Positions 31,488 through 39,495 of a stretch of 39,495 nucleotides of DNA are shown here, one piece after another. Every line of letters begins with the position of its first letter. The first letter of the stretch is position 1. The stretch lies in assembly GCA_016875405.1 (NCBI GenBank), contig VGRJ01000035.1:1-39495 (forward strand), given 5' to 3'. This DNA is from Deltaproteobacteria bacterium. GTDB taxonomy: Bacteria; Myxococcota_A; Polyangia; Polyangiales; Polyangiaceae. Position numbers and translations under genes: made by a program. The notes beneath the pieces were generated by a model. The model saw only the letters and a program-made list of their open reading frames with translations, had not been told where the DNA came from and searched no databases.

Positions 31488-32444
31488 GTGAGCAACGAGA
31501 CGAGTGGTTTCGCGGGGATGTTCGAGGCTCTCGAGCGCGAAGGCGGCCGCGGTGGCCGCGGTCCGCGCGTCGGCGACGAGGTGAGCGGGACGGTCGTCAA
31601 GGTCGCGAGCGACGCCGTGTACGTCGACCTGGGCGGCAAGGCCGAAGGGCTGATCGAGCGCAGCGAGCTGCTCGACCCGGAAGGCAACGTTCGCGTCGCT
31701 GTCGGCGATCGCGTCCGCGCGTTCGTCCTGTCGCATCGCAACGGCGTGACCAACCTGGGCACGCGCTTCGGCGCGCGCAGCGCTGGCGGCAAGGGCGCGA
31801 AGGGTGGCGCTGAGGAGGTTTCCCCGGAGATTGGCCGCGCGTTCGAGTCGGGGCTCCCGATCCTGGGTCGCGTCAAGGCGGTCAACAAAGGCGGCGTCGA
31901 GGTCGAGGTCGCCGGCGCGCACGCATTCTGCCCGATTTCCCAGCTCGATCTTCAGCGTGTGGAGGACGCGACGGTCTACGTCGGCCGCGAGCTCGAGTTC
32001 GTCGTCACCAAGTTCGAGACCGGCTCGGGCCGACCCAACATCGTGCTGTCGCGGCGCACGGCGCTCGAGGCCGAGCGAGCCCAGCGCGCCGCCGAGGTCG
32101 TCTCGAAGCTCGAGGTGGGCGCAGTGGTGAAGGGCCAGGTGACGCGCCTTCAGCTCTTCGGAGCCTTCGTCGACATCGGCGGCGTCGAGGGTCTCCTCCA
32201 CAAGAGTGAGCTCGGCATCTCGCGCAACGCACGCGTCGAGCAGGTCCTCCAGGTCGGTCAAGAGATCGAGGCGATCGTCACCAAGCTCGAGCCGAGCGAC
32301 GATCCGAAGAAACCGAGCCGAATCAGCCTCTCGATGAAAGAGGTCGCCGCCGTGCGCGAGAGCGAGGACGCAAAGAGCTACAAGCGCCCCTCGAGCGGCA
32401 ACCTCGGCACCCTAGGCGATCTGTTCGGCAAGCTGAAGCGCTGA
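31488..32444 (+). CDS. protein with three S1 RNA-binding domains
   Basis: A 318-residue protein with three OB-fold S1 domains: about 27-93 (VGDEVSGTVVKVASDAVYVDLG...AEGLIERSEL), about 130-200 (GRVKAVNKGGVEVEVAGAHAFCP) and about 215-295 (VGAVVKGQVTRLQLFGAFVDIG...EGLLHKSELG). The first and third are the more canonical. It is shorter than ribosomal protein S1 (usually four to six repeats) and lacks a PNPase or RNase domain, so it is probably a translation- or RNA-associated paralogue. I start at GTG 31488; an ATG 13 codons upstream is possible but the extra residues lack conservation-like character. A basic, Gly/Ser-rich C-terminus follows the last domain. It stands alone and converges on the hydrolase at 32568. 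Confidence 0.85.
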   Translation: MSNETSGFAGMFEALEREGGRGGRGPRVGDEVSGTVVKVASDAVYVDLGGKAEGLIERSELLDPEGNVRVAVGDRVRAFVLSHRNGVTNLGTRFGARSAGGKGAKGGAEEVSPEIGRAFESGLPILGRVKAVNKGGVEVEVAGAHAFCPISQLDLQRVEDATVYVGRELEFVVTKFETGSGRPNIVLSRRTALEAERAQRAAEVVSKLEVGAVVKGQVTRLQLFGAFVDIGGVEGLLHKSELGISRNARVEQVLQVGQEIEAIVTKLEPSDDPKKPSRISLSMKEVAAVRESEDAKSYKRPSSGNLGTLGDLFGKLKR

Positions 32445-32567
32445 GGGCGCACACCCGACGGCTGGGTGCCGCGCATCGCCGGAGGGGCGCGCGGCGCGGC
32501 TCCATGGCGCCGGCTTGAAGGCTTCGGGAGGCGGCGCTCGACGTCGGAGGTCGTTCCCCGGGCCTCG

Positions 32568-35552
32568 TCACGGTTTCGGAGCGGTGACGCCCCAGCGCTC
32601 GTCGAAGAAGCCCGCCTCGAGCACTCGTCGCTCACCGAGCAATTCGCCGCCTCGACCTCCGCGGAGCCCGTCGCCGTAGACGACGTAGTCGGGGACGAGC
32701 CGGGGCAGGTGCCGGCTCGCGAGCGTGCCGCGGTGACCGACCCCAGCGTGAACCACGAGGTATTCGTCAGGGTCGAGCGGATTTGGACGGATCAGCGAGA
32801 CGCCGACATCCTCGCCGGCGAAGCGCCTGCCCGCGAAGGCGAGCGCTCCTGCCTCGAACCGCACCGGCAGCGCCTCGGCGAAGCGCGCCGTGACGAGATT
32901 CGTCTCGGGTCGCCCGATGCACACGACGCTCGCGCCGCGGAGGTCCGACTCGACGACCTCGCTGTCCGCTCGGACTGGGAACGACGCCCCGGACCACGAG
33001 TCGCTGCTGGCCCAGTGCTCGGCCGCGAGGCGGTTGCTCTCGGTCTCCGACGGGCGCTGCGTCCCGTAGACGACGATCAAGCGATGTCGCAGCACGTCGT
33101 CGAGCGGCCCCGCCACACCGGGGCGCTTGTGCCCCGTGAGGTCCGGCATCGCGCTCGCCTCGAAGGCCCCGTCTCGACGGACGAACGCGCGGAGCCCCTC
33201 GCCGGGCTCGAGCGCGACGCGACGCCCGTCGATCACGACGGCGTCGACCGGGAGGCCACTCGTGTCGAGCGCAAACGCGCGGACCCCATACGTCGTGACC
33301 TCGATCGTCCGGCCGTCCTTGAGTTGACGCGCATCAATTTCTGCGAGCTGGTCCTCGCGCTCGCGTGCGAGGAGTCGCACCCAGTAGGAGCGGTCGTAGC
33401 GGAGCTCACCGGTGCGAAGCCGAACCCGCTCCGGTCGCTCGGGTCGCCGGCGGCTCGCGAGCCAGGCGAGCATGCGGCCCTCCTCGTAGGCCTCGTCCCA
33501 GACGTTGTGTCCGAGGTCCGCCTCGATCCGGAAGGTGCGGGCGTAGCCTAGCTCGCGGTAGCGGTCGGCGATCACGGCCGAGCGATGCGGACCGTCGTTG
33601 CCGCCGTGCACGATGTGGAGCGGGAGGTGCATGCCATTCTCGGCGTAATTGCCGATGAAGCGTCGCGCGAGCAGCAGCTCCTCGACGGGCGTGTGCGCGG
33701 CGCGAGCGACCTCGCCGTACGTCATGAGGTTCGGGTAGCCGCAGAGCGGCGCCGCCGCGGCAAATCGATCCGGATAGTGGAGCGGGACCGTAAACGAGAC
33801 CGTGCCACCGAGGGAGTAGCCCGTCAGTGACACCCGACGCGGGTCGATGGAGTAGTGCGCGCTCACGTCGGCGATCGCGTCGAGCACGTCGGCCTCGCCC
33901 ACCGTGCGGGGGCCGGCGTCGCGGTAGCCGCCGTGCGCGAGGACAAAGAATCCATAGTCCGGCAGGTGCGGCAGGTGGCGGGTCGCGATGCCGCGGTCCT
34001 CGTCCTCGTCGGGCCCCTCACCGAACGCGATCCGTAGCGCGAGGGCGGCGTCATGATGGAGGCCGTGCGACACGACCACGAGTGGCAGCGGCTGCTTCGA
34101 GCGCCGCGCGCGAGCCGGCACGAACAGCACGTAGGGCTGCAGCCGCCCGTCGAGCGGGGACCGGTACGCCCGCCGAACGACGCCGGTCGCCTCGGCATAA
34201 GGGTCGCGCCCCGCGCCCAAGGCCTCGGCGTCGCGGGCGAGCCCGTCGCCGCGCGCACGGAGCCAGCTCGTGTCGGGGTGCCCGCTCTCGGCCGCCTCGA
34301 GCATGCGGCGGAGTTCATGCTCGAAGCTCGCGCGAGCCCCCGGCGGCAGCGTCGCGTCGAGCTCGATCGGGCGCAGGTCGCGCGAACTTCCGTGGAGGAA
34401 GCGCGCTCCGAGCTCGGCGTAGCGGTCGCTCACGACGCGATGGTGACGGAGCGTGAACGAGCGCCGCTCGACCGCGCCGGGTCCGTCGACGAGCTCGAGC
34501 CGGAGCGGCTGCTCGCCCGCTCGCTCGGCCGCCACGCGAACCTCGAACGAGGCCCCGGTCGCGAGCTCCGCGCGCGTGAGCGACGTCGAGGCGAGCCGCT
34601 GCTCGGATGCTGACGTCGAGGGGCGAGGCAGCGGGACGTGACCGCGATGGACCGACGCGTCGAGACGCGCCTCGAGCGGGAAGAGCCCACGCACGTCGAG
34701 CGTGAACCGAGGGGCAAAGCCTCCCACGACGAGGCGACTCTCGAGCGTCGCGCGCACGAGCGCCGCCGAAGAACAGCGCTCGCCGTGAGTCGTCTCCCAC
34801 GCGACGTCGAGCAAGCGACCGTCACGCGCGCCGAGACGGAGCCCGAAGCCAGGGGGCTCGTCGCCGCTCGGGGTGACCGCGACGGCGAGCGCGTTGCGGC
34901 CGGGCCCGAGCACGACGGGGACGAGGTACTCGTCGGTCATCGGCTCCATTCCGGGGGTGCTCTCCCGGTCGACGATCAGCGAGCCGGCGAGCCAGAGCCG
35001 TACTCGCCCGCGGAGACTCAGCCGGAGCTCCGCCGGTGTCTCGGCCGCGACGAGCGCGTGCGCCGTGAGCAGCTGCGAGCGTCTCCCCGCGCGCGCGAGC
35101 GACCAGGCTCCGTCGCTGACGAAGCCGTCGGGCGCGCACAGCGCGGCCCTCCGCTCCCCGTCTTCCTCGAACGGTCGCTCCGCCGTCGCCGTCGCCGTCG
35201 CGAGCTCTTCCTCGGTGAGCGGCCCTCGCGCCGTCCAGGCATCGAGCCAGCGCGGCCCGAGTGGGACGAGCCTCGCGGAGTCGCCCTTCGGCTCGCCTGG
35301 TCCGAGGCATCCCCCCTCGACGCACGCCGATGCCCCGCACTCCTCAAGGCGAGGAGCGCCGTCGACGCACCGCTCGGCTCTTCGCACATCCACGCAGCGC
35401 ACCGTGCCACTCGTGCAGGCGGTCGGCCCAGATGACGCGGCGCTCGCCGCCGCCGGCGAAGTCGCGACGCCAGACTCGGAGCTCGGGGCTCGCCGACAGG
35501 CGAAGACGACGAGGGCGAGCGAGACCAGCAAGCCGCGCCGCGCGAGGTTCAT
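32568..35552 (-). CDS. large lipoprotein serine hydrolase (prolyl-oligopeptidase-like)
   Basis: A 994-residue surface lipoprotein. Lipobox VFAC (Cys19), an Ala/Ser linker, and a small Cys-rich module (about 45-82; CTSGTVRCVDVRRAERCVDG) common in myxobacterial surface proteins. Residues about 95-400 are beta-sandwich-like. The alpha/beta-hydrolase domain (about 460-720) has LPLVVVSHGLHHD, the nucleophile elbow SLTGYSLGGTV (Ser580), VHGGNDGPH and the base in DLGHNVWDE (His682). The C-terminal 270 residues include a second alpha/beta segment (RHRLIVVYGTQRP...VVCIGRPETNLV) seen behind the hydrolase in some secreted S9-like peptidases. Probable extracellular peptidase or esterase, substrate unknown. 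It lies 3 bp behind the stop of the yciB-like gene, so the two are likely cotranscribed. Confidence 0.82.
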   Translation of the reverse strand: MNLARRGLLVSLALVVFACRRAPSSESGVATSPAAASAASSGPTACTSGTVRCVDVRRAERCVDGAPRLEECGASACVEGGCLGPGEPKGDSARLVPLGPRWLDAWTARGPLTEEELATATATAERPFEEDGERRAALCAPDGFVSDGAWSLARAGRRSQLLTAHALVAAETPAELRLSLRGRVRLWLAGSLIVDRESTPGMEPMTDEYLVPVVLGPGRNALAVAVTPSGDEPPGFGLRLGARDGRLLDVAWETTHGERCSSAALVRATLESRLVVGGFAPRFTLDVRGLFPLEARLDASVHRGHVPLPRPSTSASEQRLASTSLTRAELATGASFEVRVAAERAGEQPLRLELVDGPGAVERRSFTLRHHRVVSDRYAELGARFLHGSSRDLRPIELDATLPPGARASFEHELRRMLEAAESGHPDTSWLRARGDGLARDAEALGAGRDPYAEATGVVRRAYRSPLDGRLQPYVLFVPARARRSKQPLPLVVVSHGLHHDAALALRIAFGEGPDEDEDRGIATRHLPHLPDYGFFVLAHGGYRDAGPRTVGEADVLDAIADVSAHYSIDPRRVSLTGYSLGGTVSFTVPLHYPDRFAAAAPLCGYPNLMTYGEVARAAHTPVEELLLARRFIGNYAENGMHLPLHIVHGGNDGPHRSAVIADRYRELGYARTFRIEADLGHNVWDEAYEEGRMLAWLASRRRPERPERVRLRTGELRYDRSYWVRLLAREREDQLAEIDARQLKDGRTIEVTTYGVRAFALDTSGLPVDAVVIDGRRVALEPGEGLRAFVRRDGAFEASAMPDLTGHKRPGVAGPLDDVLRHRLIVVYGTQRPSETESNRLAAEHWASSDSWSGASFPVRADSEVVESDLRGASVVCIGRPETNLVTARFAEALPVRFEAGALAFAGRRFAGEDVGVSLIRPNPLDPDEYLVVHAGVGHRGTLASRHLPRLVPDYVVYGDGLRGGRGGELLGERRVLEAGFFDERWGVTAPKP

Positions 35553-35555
35553 GGC

Positions 35556-36158
35556 TCAGTCGTCCGAGGGCGGTGCGTGACGCTTGAAGAGCGAGAGCTG
35601 CGTGGCCATGAACACGGCCGTGAGGAGCGGGATCCCAGGGAATTTGAACAGCACCCAGGTCCGCTCGCGGTCGGGCGTGTAGGTGCGCCAGACGAACTCG
35701 TTCGCGCCTGCGAGGACCAACGAGAAGAGGGCGAAGCGGAGCGAGAGCGCGCGCCACCCTTCGTCGGTGAGCTGGAGCTGCGCGCCGAGCAGCGAGCGGA
35801 GGAGCCCCTTGCCGCGCGCGAGGCCACCGAGCAGCACGAGGGCAGACACACCCGCGACGATGGTGGGCTTCATGTAGATGAAGCGCGGATCGCGAAGCAC
35901 GATCGTCAACACGCCGAGCGGCAGCACGAGCGCGCCGGTGAACATGAGCGTCGGCGGGAGCTTGCCCTCGGCGCGGTAGGCGAGCGCCATCGCGAGCGCG
36001 AGCGCGGTCATGAAGCCACCGGTCGCCCAGTAGATGTCCCGCAACCGATAGAGCGCGAGGAACACGAGGAGAGGCCCATACTCGATCATCCACTTGGGAG
36101 GCCCCGCAGGGGCGGAGGGGGTGCCGTCGGGAGGGGAGGGAAGCGCGGGCGTGCTCAT
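35556..36158 (-). CDS. yciB: YciB/IspZ inner-membrane protein
   Basis: About 200 residues with about five membrane segments. It matches the septation protein A (YciB) family: YGPLLVFLALYRLRDIYWAT at the start, then LPPTLMFTGAL, LRDPRFIYMKPTIV, and ANEFVWRTYTPDRERTWVLF followed by FPGIPLLTAVFMATQLSLF. The family is linked to cell-envelope synthesis and division in E. coli. A Pro/Ser/Ala-rich N-terminal tail precedes the first segment. I give ATG 36158; an ATG at 36197 adds 13 residues and has GGTGG close by, so it is a fair alternative. The downstream neighbour is the lipoprotein hydrolase, and the divergent glutamate synthase-like gene starts at 36281. Confidence 0.85.
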   Translation of the reverse strand: MSTPALPSPPDGTPSAPAGPPKWMIEYGPLLVFLALYRLRDIYWATGGFMTALALAMALAYRAEGKLPPTLMFTGALVLPLGVLTIVLRDPRFIYMKPTIVAGVSALVLLGGLARGKGLLRSLLGAQLQLTDEGWRALSLRFALFSLVLAGANEFVWRTYTPDRERTWVLFKFPGIPLLTAVFMATQLSLFKRHAPPSDD

Positions 36159-36280
36159 ACGGGTGGGCGCGCGAAGACCGCGCGTCGGCGTCAGCATAAT
36201 CCACCGCTGGCGGGGGGCCCACCTCGCGCCAGTCGCTGGGAAAGCACTCGACGCGGCGGGTCCGTAGTAGCCTCCCGGCC

Positions 36281-37855
36281 ATGACGGTACTTGGGTGGCT
36301 CGCCCTCGGCCTCGCCGCGCTCACGCTCGCGCTCGCGCTCCGCGACCTCGTGCAGACGAAGCACACGCTGCTCCGCAATTTTCCGGTGATCGGGCACGGT
36401 CGCTACCTGGTGGAGCTGCTCGGACCGCCGGTCCGCCAGTACTTCGTCGCGAGGAACGACGAGGAGCGCCCATTCTCCCGTGATCAGCGCCGGTGGATCT
36501 ACGCGTCGGCCAAGAAGGAGAACAATTACTTCGGCTTCGGCACCGACAACGATCTCGAGCTCACCCCCGGCTACGTCATCGTGCGCCACGCGACCTTCCC
36601 CGTGCACTTCCCGCACGCTGGCGAGCCTGGCTACGACGCGAGCTACGCGTGCCCCTCGGCGAAGGTGCTCGGCGGCCATCGCAGGCGCGCAAAGGCCTTC
36701 CGGCCGAGCTCGATCGTCAACACGTCGGCGATGAGCTTCGGCTCCCTCAGCCCGCGCGCGATCGAGGCGATCAATCGCGGTGTGAAGCTCGCGGGGGCGC
36801 TCCAGAACACAGGCGAAGGGGGGATCTCGGATCATCACCGACACGGGGGCGAGCTCGTCTGGCAGATCGGCACGGGCTACTTCGGATGTCGCGACGAGAA
36901 GGGCCGCTTCTCGATGGAGCGCTTCCTCGAGACCGTGGCCTCCGCGCCCGTGCGCGCGATCGAGATCAAGCTCAGCCAGGGGGCGAAGCCAGGCCTCGGC
37001 GGCGTCTTGCCTGCCGCGAAGATCACGCCTGAAATCGCTCGGATCCGCCTCATCCCGCTCGGGCAGGACTGCATCAGCCCCGCGCACCACGGCGCCTTCC
37101 ACGACACCGACTCGCTGCTCGACTTCATCGAGCGGCTCGCGGACGCGACCGGCCTGCCGGTGGGCATCAAGAGCGCGGTCGGCGAGCTGACCTTCTGGGA
37201 AGAGCTCGCCCGCCTCGTCGACACCACCGGGCGGGCGCCCGACTTTGTCACCATCGACGGCGGCGAGGGAGGGACGGGCGCGGCGCCGCTCGCCTTCAGC
37301 GATCACGTCGCGCTTCCGTTCAAGCTCGGGCTCGCGTCGGTCTACCGCGCGCTCGCCGAGCGGGGTGTCGCCGAGAAGCTGACGCTCATCGGCTCTGGCA
37401 AGCTCGGTTTCCCGGCCGTGGGGCTGCTCGCGCTCGCGATGGGCTGCGACATGCTCAACGTCGCCCGCGAGACGATGCTCGCCATCGGCTGCATTCAGGC
37501 GCAGGAGTGCCACACCGGCAACTGTCCGACCGGCGTCGCGACCCAGAGCCGCTGGCTCATGCGCGGCCTCGACCCGACCGACAAGTCCGCCCGCCTCGCG
37601 AATTACCTCATCACCTTGCGCAAGGAGCTCCTCGCCCTCTCGGGGGCGTGCGGCGTCGTCCACCCCGCGCTCGTTCCGCTCGAGCGCCTCGCGATCGTCG
37701 ACCCCGGCTTTGCGCTGCGCCCCGCTCGCGAGGTCTTTCGTTACGAGGCAGGCTGGGGCGCCCCACCCGAGGACGAGCGGGCCGCCATTGAGCGCTTCAT
37801 GCGCGACCAGCTGAAGCTCGGCCCCGCGGCCATTGAGAGCCACGCCGCAGAATGA
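36281..37855 (+). CDS. FMN/Fe-S glutamate synthase large-subunit-like protein, membrane-anchored
   Basis: A 524-residue protein of the FMN-binding glutamate synthase-like family (the alpha/beta-barrel of GltB alone, no amidotransferase domain). An N-terminal hydrophobic anchor (about 3-22) is followed by the barrel: AMSFGSLSPRAIEAIN, NTGEGGISDHHRHGG, IKLSQGAKPGLGGVLPA, FVTIDGGEGGTGAAP, LIGSGKLGFPAVG, and the iron-sulfur Cys set in CIQAQECHTGNCPTGVATQ. Many bacteria have such stand-alone proteins and their substrate is not settled, so glutamate synthesis from glutamine is not implied. ATG 36281 is clear. The next gene begins 15 bp after its stop and may be cotranscribed. Confidence 0.9.
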   Translation: MTVLGWLALGLAALTLALALRDLVQTKHTLLRNFPVIGHGRYLVELLGPPVRQYFVARNDEERPFSRDQRRWIYASAKKENNYFGFGTDNDLELTPGYVIVRHATFPVHFPHAGEPGYDASYACPSAKVLGGHRRRAKAFRPSSIVNTSAMSFGSLSPRAIEAINRGVKLAGALQNTGEGGISDHHRHGGELVWQIGTGYFGCRDEKGRFSMERFLETVASAPVRAIEIKLSQGAKPGLGGVLPAAKITPEIARIRLIPLGQDCISPAHHGAFHDTDSLLDFIERLADATGLPVGIKSAVGELTFWEELARLVDTTGRAPDFVTIDGGEGGTGAAPLAFSDHVALPFKLGLASVYRALAERGVAEKLTLIGSGKLGFPAVGLLALAMGCDMLNVARETMLAIGCIQAQECHTGNCPTGVATQSRWLMRGLDPTDKSARLANYLITLRKELLALSGACGVVHPALVPLERLAIVDPGFALRPAREVFRYEAGWGAPPEDERAAIERFMRDQLKLGPAAIESHAAE

Positions 37856-37870
37856 GGTAGTCTCGACTGG

Positions 37871-39427
37871 ATGCGGATTCGGCCCGGTCTCTCGCTCGCG
37901 CTCCACGCGCTCGCCTCCCTCGGGTGTTCGCTCGGCAACGTCTCGGTCGATCGCTGTCGCACCGACGACGCGTGCGCGTCTGCCTTCGGGCCCGGTAGCA
38001 CGTGCGACGACGGCTACTGCACCGCGCCGACCGAGTGCTCGACCACCGCCAAGTGTCGCGAGGCGTTCGGCTTCGGCGCCGTGTGCGTCGAGGGTCGCTG
38101 CGCGACCGCACCCGCCGAGCCTCGCTGCAACCTGAGCGAGCCGCCGGAGCTCGCCGGCCAATTCCCCACGACCGTCGGCGATCGCATCCTCGTCGGGGCG
38201 CTCTTGAAGGACACGGCGAACCAGAACGCTCGCGCGACCGCGATGCGCCACGCGGTGATGGAAATCAATGGCAGCGGCGGCATCAACGGCAAGCCGCTCG
38301 GGCTCCTCGTCTGCCGCAACGACGCGACCAACACGAGTTCGGAGAACGACGAGACGAAGCGCCTCGTCGACTACCTAGGCGGAGACCTGGGCGTCCCGCT
38401 GATCTTGGGGCCTGCCTCGAGCTCGAACGTCACCGCCGCGCTCTCGACGGTGCTCGACAAGAAGCTCGCGACGACCGTGATCTCGCCGTCCGCGACCGCC
38501 GCGAGCCTCACCGATCAACCCATCCGCTTCGGCGACGGCAAGACGACGCTCTTCTGGCGCACGTGCCCCAAGGACACCCTCCAGTCGCGGGTGCTCGCGA
38601 GCGAGGTCGCGAAGGAGACCGCTGGAAGGCTCGTCATCGTCTACCAGAACGATCCTTACGGAAACGGCATTCAGTCCGCGTTCGTGGGCGAGCTCGATAG
38701 CGTCGCCCCACATTTTAAGAATGGGATCGAGCTCGCGACGTTTCGCCTCGACGCAAACCTGGACGCCGATCTCGCCAAGGCGGCCGACAAGGTGAAGGGC
38801 AAGGACGGAGCGCCGGTGGTCTTCGTCGCGAGCGACGCCGCCCACACCCTCAAGTTCTTTGACGCGCTGGTGAAGCTCGGCGTCACGCCGCCGAAGATTT
38901 TTCTCTCCGATGGCTCGCGCAGCCTGGTCCTCCTCGCCGATACGCTCTCGCAGCCGGTTCGAGATCTCGTGAAGCTCTCCATCGGCACCGGGCCCGCGCC
39001 CTTCGACAAGACCGATGAAGGCGCCGCGGCGGACTACGAGTCGTTCCGAGCCAGCATGAAGTCGCTCTACGACGTCAGCATCACGAGCTTCGGCTTCGTC
39101 TCGCACAGCTATGACGCCGCGTACGTTGGGGCATACGGGCTCATCCACGCCTACACGCGGGGCACCGGGACGGTCGCCGGCTTCGACGGCTTCGACGTCG
39201 CGGACGGACTCAAACGGCTCGTCGGCGGAACGCCGGTCGCCGTTGGGCAGAACGATTTCAAGACCGCGTCGAACGAGCTCACGGGTGCGAAGTCAATCGA
39301 TGTCCGCGGGATCTCGGGGCCGCTCGAGTTCGATCCGAACCGGGGCGAGGCTCCAGGACCCATCGAGATCTGGCGCGCGAACGCGACGTTCGACGACTTC
39401 GAGCAAGTCTCCATCGTGAAGCCCTGA
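37871..39427 (+). CDS. branched-chain-type ABC solute-binding lipoprotein with Cys-rich N-terminus
   Basis: A 518-residue lipoprotein (lipobox SLGC, Cys19). Two Cys-rich units (about 29-85; CRTDDACASAFGPGSTCDDGYC and a similar second unit) lead into a type I periplasmic-binding fold of the leucine/amide-binding kind (about 100-505): RILVGALLKD, MRHAVMEINGSGGINGKPL, LILGPASSSNVTAAL, TTVISPSATA, RLVIVYQNDPYGNGIQ and SHSYDAAYVGAYGLIHA. It would bind a small polar molecule such as an amino acid or amide. No permease or ATPase gene is nearby, so it may act as a sensor or stand-alone binder. The ATG lies 15 bp after the glutamate synthase-like gene. Confidence 0.88.
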   Translation: MRIRPGLSLALHALASLGCSLGNVSVDRCRTDDACASAFGPGSTCDDGYCTAPTECSTTAKCREAFGFGAVCVEGRCATAPAEPRCNLSEPPELAGQFPTTVGDRILVGALLKDTANQNARATAMRHAVMEINGSGGINGKPLGLLVCRNDATNTSSENDETKRLVDYLGGDLGVPLILGPASSSNVTAALSTVLDKKLATTVISPSATAASLTDQPIRFGDGKTTLFWRTCPKDTLQSRVLASEVAKETAGRLVIVYQNDPYGNGIQSAFVGELDSVAPHFKNGIELATFRLDANLDADLAKAADKVKGKDGAPVVFVASDAAHTLKFFDALVKLGVTPPKIFLSDGSRSLVLLADTLSQPVRDLVKLSIGTGPAPFDKTDEGAAADYESFRASMKSLYDVSITSFGFVSHSYDAAYVGAYGLIHAYTRGTGTVAGFDGFDVADGLKRLVGGTPVAVGQNDFKTASNELTGAKSIDVRGISGPLEFDPNRGEAPGPIEIWRANATFDDFEQVSIVKP

Positions 39428-39495
39428 CGTTTGCCCCGCCCGTGGGCACAGGCGACGTGTTAGCGTCTGCCGCCTGTGTCAGAGGATGAAGCCAA

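Noticed and set aside
39476-39495. GTG followed by five open codons at the right edge, possibly a new gene start
   Set aside because: Too little sequence to judge; no clear ribosome site before it.

Overview
The window is high-GC DNA (about two thirds or more G+C by eye) packed with genes, many joined by ATGA, GTGA or TGATG stop/start overlaps. It carries many large lipoproteins whose signal peptide is followed by Gly/Ser/Ala-rich linkers, cysteine-rich repeats of the DUF4215 type, MopE-like Asp/Cys motifs, beta-propeller repeats and von Willebrand A domains. This style is typical of Myxococcota, most likely the Polyangiales (Sorangium/Polyangium-like). I infer that from style alone; no rRNA or marker tree supports it. 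I saw no rRNA, tRNA, CRISPR array, insertion sequence or prophage.

Layout. (1) 115-9586 is the most unusual block: three paralogous ~405-residue ATP-grasp enzymes (one divergent), a glycogen/starch synthase (glgA) coupled to one of them by an ATGA overlap, a peptidase-S51-like protein, and an esterase / ATP-grasp / esterase trio. It looks like a biosynthetic locus for an amide- or ester-linked small molecule or glycoconjugate; the product cannot be read from sequence. (2) 9623-13954 (minus) is a three-gene coupled operon of surface lipoproteins: two VWA proteins sharing a cysteine-rich tail, and a MopE/beta-propeller protein. (3) 14081-16417 (minus) holds a membrane fatty-acid hydroxylase-like protein and a membrane-anchored protein with three thioredoxin-like folds. 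(4) 16566-19601 (minus) is a tightly overlapped operon: ASCH plus winged helix, YkgJ-type Cys cluster, DUF455 ferritin-like protein, and a divergent ATP-grasp-like protein, the fifth ATP-grasp in the window. (5) 19686-21654 (plus) holds a dipeptide-epimerase-type enolase-superfamily enzyme and a methyltransferase. (6) 21682-23654 (minus) is a class 3-type aldehyde dehydrogenase with a small coupled coiled-coil protein.

(7) 23720-30101 holds a GH26-like lipoprotein that seems to have lost its catalytic nucleophile, a decayed Npt1/Npt2-type nucleotide transporter, and a 1297-residue mosaic lipoprotein with an apparently intact amidohydrolase. (8) 30133-39427 is more ordinary: an unknown single-pass membrane protein, a triple-S1 RNA-binding protein, a 994-residue lipoprotein serine hydrolase with YciB upstream, an FMN/Fe-S glutamate synthase-like protein, and a branched-chain-type solute-binding lipoprotein.

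How the genes may work together: in block 1 the ATP-grasp enzymes would activate carboxylates as acyl phosphates and join them to amines or similar nucleophiles, GlgA would supply or extend an alpha-glucan, and the S51-like protein and two esterases would trim, transfer or release the product. Nothing in the sequence identifies the substrates. The only stretch above 300 bases without an intact gene is 25388-26207, which holds the transporter remnant.
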